A stretch of 64,000 nt of DNA, from contig NC_066849.1 in assembly GCF_001640805.2 (NCBI RefSeq), positions 20,794,226 to 20,858,225 on the forward strand, given 5' to 3'. The notes under the pieces are model-generated. The model was not told the DNA's origin. It saw only the letters and a program-made list of their open reading frames with translations, and did not search any database. Origin of the DNA: Lates calcarifer. Taxonomy: Eukaryota > Chordata > Actinopteri > Centropomidae. Positions 27,799 to 39,700 of this stretch are shown here, piece by piece. Both the position numbers and the translations under genes were made by a program. Positions within the stretch are counted from its first letter, which is position 1, and each line of letters starts with the position of its first letter.

Positions 27799-30700
27799 GC
27801 CGAGGGAGGTGGGAATTAGAGGAGGCAGATGCATGGACAAGGACAATGAAAGAGGAAAAGGAAGCATACACACCAACACACACACACACGATGAAAACAA
27901 AAAGCCTTTGAGGTTTTCTGAGCACCTCTCTAACCTTCAGTCTTCTCTGGAGCACACTGTACCCAAGAACACAGAGAAACAGAACAGAAACAGCTCCCAG
28001 CAGAACCAAAAAGGAATGAAGCTATAGATATGTGCAGAGCAAGAAATGTAATTAACATGATAACTCATTCAGTGTAAGGCCAAAACTGCTCCGTGTCTGT
28101 GCTTTATTTCTGCTTTTCTAATCATCAAAACACAGTAAATCAATTTATAAGTGTAGTATGAAATATTTGTAATATTTGAGATAAATGTAAAGGCTACAGC
28201 ATTTCATTTCATTTATGATGCACTGCAGACACCTCCAAAAACTTTTTACAAAAAAAGTGTACATTTACTGTTGTGGTATTACCAGCAGCTCATTTTGTTT
28301 TCTCCTCATTTTTCTTTACTTTCACATCACTACCTGTTATGCAAAATAATATTTTCTGACTCGTCCTCCTCGCAAGAGAAAATGTTAATTGTTGTCAGTG
28401 GTATTTTTGACTGTGTGAACATAATATCCAGATCAAATCAAACAAAACCCAAAAACCCAAACAGCCTTTTTCTTACTAAAAATGTTGTGTTTTAAACAGG
28501 AGTGGCCTACCGTTCATGAGAGCATAGGTGAGGATCATGACTGAGTTGTTGAGGTGTCGGTTCTCCTCTCTGACCACACTGAGCGTCGCTCTCTTCTCCT
28601 GCTCTGACGACTCCCGAGACGTGATACCAGACGACAGGTAGATGATCACCATGTCTGTCGCTGAGGAAGAACAGGACCACACGCCACATGTATTAGTTAA
28701 CACCAAATAAAATGACAGTAAAGTTGATTAAGCTGTTAAAGCCGAAATGATCACTGAGGTGACGATGTCGGTTTTTGAGAGCTCTTACTGGTACTCTGCT
28801 TGCTGAGGCTGGTGGTGTTTCGGAGCAGCTGGAAGGCCTTCTGGAAGCCCACTGCATGCTGAGTGGCTCCATCTGAAGCCTTAATGTTGGAGATGAAGGT
28901 GCTCATCTTCCTCTTGGTCTCGCTGGTGGCTGGAGACAGCAGGCTCTTATAGCACTGGTCCAGAGAACAGGAACGAACTGTCTCTGCCACTGACAGGATG
29001 GAGATCTGAAACAGCAGCAATGACGGAGTTAAAAAAAACAGTGGGAGTAACACAGATTTTCCATTTAAGCCTATACTGTGTGGTATTCTGTAAATATAAA
29101 GCAAGGTGAGAATGATATGGTCTACTCCCTTTCACCAACCTTGTCATGTTCATCTATGGCGTTGAGGATGACAAGTGCAGAGTCCCTGGCGATCTGAAGT
29201 TGGGTGTCAGTCACAGACGCGCCGTGGTCGACCATCACCACGATGTGTTTAGACTGGGGACGCACTGCAGACACGTACACGGGCCTGTGCACAGGGATAA
29301 CACAAATTAATACATACACAAACATGTATGGCCAGATCAGATACTGAATGAAGAATGAAATTTGCATACAATCCTCAACCCAAGATAATAATAACACATA
29401 CTGAGAAAGTGTTTGTGCAGTGATAATAAAATGCTAAAATTTGCAGGAAAACAAACAGACTAATGGAAACACACATTGCAGTTTTCTATAAGCTGGAGTA
29501 AATGTTTACCAAAAGAGGCAACGTGACTCTGCAACTGTCTCGCGAATCTGCTAACAAAACAATATGTATTTGTCTTCTCCTCAGCCCTTATCTCGCCTTG
29601 ATGATTTTTGTCAGAGCTGCCTTTCCTCGTTCAGCCTGCACTCTGCTACAGTTTTCACAAGAGATTGCCTTCGCTTTACTGTTATTTTTGGGGGCAATTC
29701 AAAACTTTCAGTGTTTCATGTTGTCATTGCCGAGTTATTTATCCAGCACCATGTGCGCACAGCTTCCTACGACTACAGTATATGGGGCATCCTCAAGCTT
29801 GAAAAGCTATAAAAGGCATTTTACTTTTCAGTTTATGCTGGAGTGTTTTTGAATTGCAAAATAAGGTTTCAGCAGCTTTTCAGGATTTATATATACACAG
29901 AAAATGTATGTAATTAAAGAAAAAACTTTCTGCTTGAGTATAAAAATATCTCCATTATCTGGACCGTCTCTGACAAAAAGTGAATGACCCGCTGAAGGCA
30001 AGTGTTGGCTGGACAGCACAACCAATTTACAAAAAGCAGACTATGGAGTTCACTGTTGGCCTGCTGTTAGCATAAGGACAGGTCTAAATCTATTATTTTG
30101 AGGTAATCACAATGCCATGGGTAAAGTAGTGATGCCATACTAAAATATTTAAAGGATTTTCCTTATTTGAAATAGAAAAGGCTAAAATTTCTATATATGG
30201 TGTTTGTCACTGTACATGTACATGTATTATCTGCTTGATGGGGTGCAGAGGGGAGCAGAGGGTGGGTGGGGGAAGGGTGGGGGGTCAGTGCCTCTGTGTG
30301 TGTGGTCTGCTGGACAAGGAGACACTAACACAGAGCGGAGAAGGGGAGCGATGCACTCACAAAGCCTCATTCACAATTGAAGCAAGCCAGGCAACATAAT
30401 TTCTCTCATGGCTGTACGCCAGCTCACTGACTTGAACAGGAGGGAAAAAAATCCAACGGACACGATTAAAAAAATTAAAAAAAGAAAAGGCGTGAGCCAG
30501 TGCAAGTGCATCAGGGCGCAACAGCGAGACAAAGATATAGAAATAAAAGACAAGTGAGAAAGAGACCTCTTTCAGCCGTGGTCGTAAAAAAACCACAACA
30601 CTGGAGGTGTGAAATTCCAGTGGGCTTTAGTGGTACTGAGCCACATTCCAGCCAAGGGCATATGTGTCAGGGTGTGTGAGGGCAGCATGCCACCAGCATG

Positions 30701-33700
30701 CCCTCTGGGCCACCCCACAGCAACTGACAGAGGAGGAGGGAGAGGGAGGAAGAGGGTGAGGGCAAGGAGGAGGCAGGAGTAAGTTGTTGCTGCCTTAACC
30801 TCAGCCAGTCTGTTCTAGCTGTGAGTGATACCTGCTGTTAAACTGTATGTTTGAGCTTCATAATTATGGCTCTTTACCTGGTCAAGCAGCTGAATGACAA
30901 AAAAGAAGTCTGAGGAAAGGATGAGTTGTTGGATACCTGCTGCGGTGCTCGTAGCTTCCTTTACAGTGGAACTTGTGGGCAGGGAAGACAGTGAAGATTC
31001 CCTCCTCCGAGCTGAAGTACTGCCACTTAATCCCCGGGTTGGACTTGAGGTTGTCTGCCAACACTGCAGAAGGAAGAAGACACAGAAAGAACAGAGAAAA
31101 TTAAAAATAAATGGGCAGGACATATTGGAAATCTCTTTCTGGCTGGACATAAAATAAACACATGTAAATGCATTTCCCTTTTCACACCTTCCAAAGACTA
31201 AATTACCTTCAAGGAGAAAAAGAAGTTCAGCTGCTGGGAAGTGTACAGTGCGTCTCTTTCATTTGGATACCGGATTTCGATCTGTGTGTCATAACTGTGA
31301 CTGCGGGGCAAGCTGAAATAACAGCCTCATAATGCAACCTCTCTGCCGAGACACTGAGCTAAGTATTTGCTCAACACTAACAGACAGATTTTTTACTGGG
31401 TCACAGAGTAAACAGTATCTTCACAGAGATCTCATCACAAAGCCAGCAACTTCCTTTCCGCTTGCTGCAACACAAAACGGCCTTTCACAAAGAGATGGTG
31501 GGGAGGAAGAGAGGGAGTTAGGGAGACACAAATAGAAACTTCGGGCCTTTAACCAGGCAAAAAGAGACACAGAGAGAGGAGAGACAGAGTGTAGCCATCA
31601 AAGCAGGCTTCATTAAAATAAACAATAAAGCAGCTGCTAAATTTATTTTATACAAGGAATGCTGACCAATCATGGAAAATCTAATCACCACACAATATAC
31701 TGAATTATGAATCTAATCAATATATATTAACAATCTGTCAGAAATCCTGCTAAGATGCACATTAGATTGAAACAGTTAGGAAAATCTAGCTATATGGCTA
31801 CAATTTGAAATACATGTCTGTTTTATGTCATTACTGTCTTGGGTGACTAACAGGAACACCACTTGTTTTTGGTTAGAAATGAATCTGGTCTTATATTCAG
31901 TCCAATATAATTTTTTCTAAGAGAAAGCTTGGTTTGATTAGCTGGATATTCCAATGTTACTATTAATAAACATTCATCATGGTTCCTGCGGTTCATTAGC
32001 AGCGGTATGCATTCACAGGCTATTTTGCTAATTAGGTGACTATTTGATATTATTCAGATGGTGACGTTCATGACCAGGGATAGGATTTCAAATATCTTTG
32101 CCAGACATGCTATCCACCATTCTTGCGTGTCAGCTGGTTCTAAATAGTCCGAAAATGTGGTTCTTGGCTTGCGATCGCATTGAATTAATCACCTGCTGAA
32201 GAGAACCTGCTTTGACCTTTTCCAAAATCCAACAAAATTGACAGCCAAAGTATTTTTTTTTCTTTGGGAGGGGCGGAAAATCAAAAGTCAAATATTCAAC
32301 CAACATTAAAATCTGAAACAAATTAAGCTCATGCACAAACAGATAAATTGGACATCAGCTGTGTAATCATCCAACTGCCAGAGATTATAAACAGCACCAA
32401 AAAGCACCTCTGGCTACATGTGCCTGGCAAATAACTACTCTTTTGAGACACAGCAGGTTCTTGCACACCATGTTCGCCCATCATAAGTTATCCCTGCCCA
32501 GTCACTCCATCCATCTCTGGGGCTCATATAAACAGGAACCACTCAGTTGTGTTGACAGTGGAAGAAGGGCTCTGTATACATCTGTCAGGCTACAGTGCTC
32601 CACTCTGCCACCAATGTTTAGATCTTCCCAGAAACAGATGGACAAGCCAAGAAATAGGACCCAAATTATAGCCATTTCTGACAACCTTATTACTCACGAC
32701 TATCTGCAAATGACCCTCTTGATTCATCTGTGTCTACATCCATACATAAACACACCAAATGCACCACTTTAACTGTTGCATGCAAGTAGATAATCATAAA
32801 GGTAATGTAGAAATATAAGAGAGTACTCATAGAGCCACCCAAGCGTATCTTTGAAAAGCTTTGTTTAATAGTGGTGCCAGGAAGGGCACAATGGTACTTC
32901 ACTCCAGGTTCATTGACTACAACAACAAAAAATTTATTATATTCATATTTTCTGTTTGTATTTCTGTTGTCTCCATGTATGACTGAGTAAACAACAGGCT
33001 AGTAACTGTAGAACAGCCTTGCTAGCTGCTCTACAAAGCTGTTCTTTGGTATAGCAGTCATGCTAACATGCTCACAGTGACAATGTTCACATGGTGATGT
33101 TTAGCAGGTAATATTTACCATATTCCCCACTCTAGTTTCATGTGTTAGGATTCTAACATTGGCTAATTAGCACTAAACACAAAGTAAAGCTGAAAGTGAT
33201 GGGAATGCCATGAGTTTTACAGCTATTTTCGTATCGTCGTTTTCCACCTTGGTATCAGAATCGTTGCACCTCTACCTCTGAACCATGAACACCAACAGAC
33301 CACACCTAGACTACAGTGAGCATCAGCACATTGTGTGTGGAGCTACATTTTTAATCTGATTACATGGTTTTCAAAGTGAAAACATGGAGTGGTAGTATGT
33401 CTGCCATAATTTGTTGTTTAAGCTCTGTTAACTTCATGCTGGCTTTGCAGTAACTTGGTATGGTAAATATGAGTCAATGTGACAGCCTGAAGTTGGAGTT
33501 AAAGTTGATGGAAAAGTTGGGAAATGAAAGTATATACTTAAGTGCATGCACATCAAGTGTAGTGCCTGCAGCAATGCCTCTCATCTTCGATCTCATCTTC
33601 AACCATCACATTCAAGACATGTGAGGGCTGAAGATGAGATGGATGAAGAGAAGACTGGAGGAAGAACAGCAAATAGGGAGTCACAAACCATCAACAAGTC

Positions 33701-36700
33701 AGAGAAATGGATGAAATTGCTGAGGAAATAAGCCTACAAAGAGGAAAAAATGGATGGAGGACAGAAGATGGATATAACTAGTCCTCTAATCACACAGCAC
33801 TCCACCAGTCATCTCTCATCTACCTGTCGTTTCACTCCCACCTGCTGGTATCACTACTGATGCTTCCCACATCCACTATCTCTCTCCTATCGCCCCCTTC
33901 CTTCCAAAAAAAAGCTAAATGGAAGATGAGAGGGGAGAAGATGGAAGGAATACAATGCTGTCTTGATAGAATTACTCCATTTCAATCAGCTCTCACCCCT
34001 CCTTTCTTCCCCTTCATTCATCATTCTCTCCCTCTCAATTATCCCTCACTCTCTGACCCGCTCCCTCCCTCCCCTCTGTGGCTGCTTGTTTAGACTGGGC
34101 TGAGACAAATGGGAGAGAATGAATACACTGGGAGCGTGGGGGTCAAGGAGGGCTGAGTGTGAGGGACAGGGAGAGGAGAGGGGAGGCAGAGGGGTAACTT
34201 GAACTTGCCGTGACTGGCTTGTAAGGAAAATAAAACCTGGCCGATGGTGACGTGTTATGAATGGCCATCATTATGAATGGCTTGCAGAGAGATGAGCACA
34301 CTGGGATATCTGGGAAAAATAGGATGGTGGGGAGCAGCAATGGGATGGCAGAGAGTTCCTGTAAAAAGGGGAGGGCAAGGGGAGTGATCACAAAATCCAG
34401 TGTGCATGGATGAGTAAAGGATTCAGGATGCTTCAAATGAAGTAGGTTGCACACAGTCGTCCGAACACAAACCTTCTGAAGGGCCACACTCGAGGGTGAC
34501 GACAGAGACTCAATAACTCATGAAAATGCGGATAACAGCACACACTCCAAACACTCTGTGGTTGTGTGAAGAATTTAAAAAGGAAAGGTTGAAAACAAAG
34601 TTTAAATCCTACCTTTTTGCTCCACTGCTGCACAATGTAGGTGTGACAGATTTAAAAAATTACAAAAACTTTGAAGCAGCCCCCTGACGTCCAAACACGT
34701 GAGGGGGAGGAGGTTCCATGTGCTGTTTGGCAACCCCAAAAGCATTTCATTTTTAGCATACTGACACCTTTAAGCAGTCCCTCAAGATCTTCCAGAGATT
34801 TTTTGTGATTATTTCCACTGGAAATGATCACATTCACAGTAGTTTTTTATGTAGATAAAATGTGCAGCCATTTTCTACTCTTTTACAACAGTGTATCCCA
34901 GTTTATATAGCAGTAAGTATGTAAATATGTAACTATGAACATGAAGAGGTTTGTTGTTAGTTGTCTACCTTGTCTGTAAGTTAACCTTAGTGCTTCCTAC
35001 TATGTCATATAACACTGTCAACAAATTCTACAAACCAAATGGTCAGAATAAGGTATTAAATTAAACATAAACACATTTGGTGACTTGAACTGGAGAACCT
35101 CAGTTGGAGCAATAATTATGACAGAGGAGAGCATTGACAAGACATGTCAGTTTGGCTGGTAAAAGCAAATATGAAACAGATTATTTTCATGCAGTGCTTC
35201 ATAAATTAAACAACATTCTTTCAATCTGACTGTTTTAAGGGGATTTGAAAACTCACACAATCTGGACTAAAACTGGAAATTTAAGAGAAAGTGGTTCAAT
35301 ATTCCGGGAAATACAAGTTGGTCTGTCACGAACGCATGGAGTACATCTTGATATTTCTACTCTGGAAGCAGGAGGAGTACAATGCTAACCAAGCGATGGC
35401 AAAAGAACAGAAAAAACAGCGGGGGAAAGTTGGCATTTGTCTGGTTTTTAGTCAGTTCAGTCTATTTTCTCCTTAATCAAATGCAGGCCGACATATGTGG
35501 TGCAGACACATGTGGGTTTTACATGGTAATATTCTGCAATGCGCTTATGCAACCTGGAGCCTCAATAAATGTATTGTGGGAATAGTGAGAACACCATTAA
35601 AAACGGCTTTCCATTGCTCTTACTCAAAAGATTTGTCAGGAGTATGTTGAGGTTACGTATATGTACAGTTGCTGTGACAACTCATGCAGTTTCTATTTGA
35701 GGTGAAACGAGAACAGACACAAAGAACTAACAAAACCCTTAACAAAGGGATGATAAAAACATACACTACCTAAACAAAAAAGCAGATATGAGTTCAAAGT
35801 AAAACCACATTTTTAAATCAAAGGGCAAAAAAAGAGAAGATAAGCAGAGAACGGAAAGACAGAAAGAGTGATAGAGCACAAACTAAAGAAACATCTCTGG
35901 ACACGGCTCACTATTTCCATCTTAGATCAATGTCCTTTTCTTTTCAAGACTGAATAAGATAAGAGGGATAGAAAAGATAATATGACTTCTTAATTAAAAA
36001 CTGACTGCTATGGCAGTTGCTGTTGAAATATTACCCATTTGGCATTCAGACCATTTTCAAAAAATGAATTCCAAAGTTTGAATGGTGTGTGTCCATGTTT
36101 CATTTGTTAAAGTAGGTCAATTCAGATAATAGGAAATTCATGTGATGTGTGTTTTTTCATGTGTGCTTGTGTGTGTGTGGGTAACGAACCTGAGTTGAGG
36201 TCTCGTCCGGGGTTGAAAGCTCGGCTGTTGACGGTGGGAGAAAGCCTATCACAGCAGATGGTCTTGGAGACGTTGGTATTGAAGTTTCCATCAAACCTAA
36301 ACATACACAAACAGGCAACATTTGAGAAATTTATAGAGCGTGTCCAAGTCATTTGTTGGTGGAGCAGCTCTGGCTTTTCTCTCAGCACTAACAGATTTAC
36401 TACTCCACAGCTTTAGTTCCAATAAAACCAAACTCACAGGTTTACGCATACCTCTGACTTCATGGTAATGTTCATGTTTAAACTAAGCTTTCAAGTGAGA
36501 CCTACACAATTTACACAAATAATGAAGAAATCTGTGCGACACAACACAAGTTAACACAATTGAATGAAACATCTGTTGAAACTAATAGACCCTGCTCATT
36601 TCATTTGAGCTAAATTGTATCGCTGGCTATATCATCTGTTGCCCAGACCTCATATTAAAGTCCACGTTATGGCTGGTGAACAGTATTTTCCATGGAAAAC

Positions 36701-39700
36701 TGCTTGAATTCTGCTTTTCCTCCAACAAAACCAAGACCCAGTTCCCTGAATACATCTGAATGTGATTGTAAGAAAAGGCTGCCTGCTTAATTCACTGATT
36801 GAAATCATCTGTCACAGCGCCCCAACTCATACTATCAGTCTCTGTCAATGTTTTAATTTTTCCTCCTCATTCTCCCAGTGTCTTTTTCAACATAACATTA
36901 AACTGACAACTGAAGATTTTCAATAAAATGAATCATTATTTCTGCCAGGGTTTTGGTGAGCATTAGTGAGGCTGGCAATTCATTATGCTGATATTCTCTG
37001 TGGTGTAGCGGTTCCCTGCCTCTACACAATGCTAATGAAAAGACACTGATATGGGTGAGACAATGTGAAGATGGCACAATAAGCAATGAGTGGGGGCACC
37101 GCATGTGAAAGGTCTCTGCCTAAGCAACACATTTATGGCTGACGGTTTGAATTTAAGATACACAAGAGGCAACAGAGAGACCTTAAAACCTGAAATATGT
37201 GTGCAGAAACATAACAATGCCTACATCCATAGCTCATAAGAGGTCACTGAATGGTTTGAGGAGTCTGAAATGGTGTGAATCATACGCTGTGGTCTTCGCA
37301 GATCTCAACCCAGTTGAACACCTAGGGGAGATTTTGGATCGACCGGTTTCATACAACGCTCTCATCCACCATCATCATAACACCAAGTGAGGGAACATTT
37401 TTTGGAGGAATCTCTCTGGTAGAGTTCCAGAGACTTTGAAAATCAATGCCAAGGAACACTGAAGCTGTTCTGGTAGCACGAGGTGGCCCTACTACACTTT
37501 ATGTTGGTCCCTTAATTTGTCACCTGTCTGTAAATAACTCATCAAACTGAACAGCACATTATTCTTTAATGTTGATACAGAAAGTTAAAGTCAGGTTCTT
37601 AAGCTAAAAAAAAACCCAAATTTAGATAACATATGCAAGTATGAGCTCTTCAATCCAGTTCCCAGAGTCATGAGGACATATACTTTCCTTTACTCTAAAC
37701 AATTTCTGTAAAAATATACTGCAGGGGGCTGATGTTGAGAGGCACTTCTATGTCATTTGGGAAGATGAAAGTGGAAGAACACTAGATGCTTTGATCAGAG
37801 AGAAAGCTAAAACAATTACTTCAAACATTTACGTCATCCAAGTCAGCCGCAAAACTAATACAAAATAGGGCTGATCCAAAATCTAATTGTTTTTCTCTGC
37901 TCCAGCTTGTGAGACATTTTCATTTCTTCTAACATTTAATGAGCCACAGAATTTAAGCCTTCCACCAAACGGTTCCTCCTCGTCAACCAGGCCAAAAGCA
38001 ACCGATTAACGGAGATGCAATTAAACAGCACCAGAGGGCAGATATTCATATGTGGGTCACTGCATTTGTGATGCGCATACTCGCCAATCGCTATCTTTTA
38101 AAGGTCTGAAAGAGGTCAGAGAGAGGGAACTAAAGATAGATGGACAGAAAGAGAAAACGAGCCTGTTTAATCTGGCCCCAAACAGCGATATTTCCTAATA
38201 TGCTCTTTCTCTCCTGTATTAGATGATGATGAAGGACCCTGCAAGGGCCTCTGGTGTGCTGTGAAAGATGTGTCTCAGCAATACTGTGTTGTCCTTGAGC
38301 ATACACACACCCAAAAGTGTTTAAAGAGGTGTCAAACAATGAGATCTGTGCTGCAATCAGCACATCTTTAACACCTTTAGTTCCTGCACACGTCTTCGCA
38401 CATGACATATCATTTTCCAGCACTTTGGTTTTAGTGTTAAGCGACAGCATAAGCAGTGTTATATTAAAATCTCTTGTGTGTGTTGATTGTAAAGCAAGGT
38501 TTCCTGAGCCTTTATCTCGGGAGCTAAGAGCTGACAAAAGGGGAGGTATGCAGAGGAGCAGTCTGTTCTGCACTGCACCAAGCCTGGGTGCTTTGATCCT
38601 TCCATCCCTCCAACTAACCCCCCCCCCTTTCCAAATCCTCCCTTCTTCCCACCTCCCCCTCTGGCTTAGCAACACACAGACACACATGTGCACAAGTAAA
38701 CACACACACACACACACATACACACACACACACTATACACCCCTCTTTGGCTCCCTCTGCTTGTGGACCTGGCACTGGCCCGGTTTGATTGACAGGTGCT
38801 GTGATGTACAGGCTGTGTTTGAACTTCACTCATTTAGAGTCCCATAAGGCCAAAGTCATTACTATTCTCCTTCAACCCACTTTGCATAGAAGGGCTGGGC
38901 AGGACGCTCAGCAAAATGTGTGCCAGATAAAAAATACATTTGCAGGCGCTTTGAATTCCACATCAAAAAACATATGAGAATGAGGGAGAGAGAGAGGCAG
39001 GCTTCCATTCTGATCAGACATCTTAATGAGGGCAGAATTTTTTTTTTTTTTTTGCAAAAAAGGCTGGACTCACCAGGCACAAGGATATATTAAAAAATAA
39101 TAACTGTATTAACCCAAACTCTTATCCATGACTGTTACAAATGCAATGTATGCTGCTTTAAATAATTCTTCAATTGAATATGCATATCAATAATGTATTG
39201 TAGGAATGCTTGCCTGATTACCATATTTCCCAGAAGGGGAGTTCTCTAAGCAGTAATCAGAAATGATCCTGAAGACAAGTCACCAGTAATAAACCTGTGA
39301 GTGTCCTTAAACATTCAAACTGAAATGTATTGATGTTTCTTTAAATGATGACTCAAAACTGGCATTTTTTTCTTTGCTTTTAACCCAGAATCAAACAAGA
39401 ATATATACAATGAATCCATTCTGAAGGATGAAATGTCTTGTAGCACAGAGTGAAATAGGCAGACACCTCTAAATAAGGCAGCACCTGTCGTGTTCAGCGC
39501 TAGCCATCCACTGTTTAGAAAATCCATTATATTAAGCTGTACCCTGCTGCAGGAACCATGTATATCCACAGAGGAGGCAATCATACGCCATTCAAAAAGC
39601 CCAGTCAGTACAATTACCTTGAAGAGGCTTGCTGTTGTGCAAGCTCCAACGTCAAGAGTAATACCATTTCTAATGTGTTTGCAATCCCTCTGTGAACAGC

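Larger units (their letters stand above)
25960..28510 (-). other. cachd1: cachd1 intron 8
   Basis: 2.6 kb. The part nearest exon 9 (about 26280-26990) is unique, moderately GC-rich and looks like constrained non-coding DNA. The rest carries three CA/TG microsatellites (27300-27346, 27422-27500, 27765-27797). No gene seen. Confidence 0.85.

Noticed and set aside
30931..30937. Exon 5 donor GTATCC as a possible U12-type intron
   Set aside because: The bases after GTATCC do not continue the U12 consensus, and the region before the exon 6 acceptor lacks a TTCCTTAAC-like branch site.
38130..38729. 199-codon minus-strand open frame, the longest in the window
   Set aside because: The start is a translated CA microsatellite (Cys/Val repeats), no recognisable domain follows, and it lies in intron 3 of cachd1.
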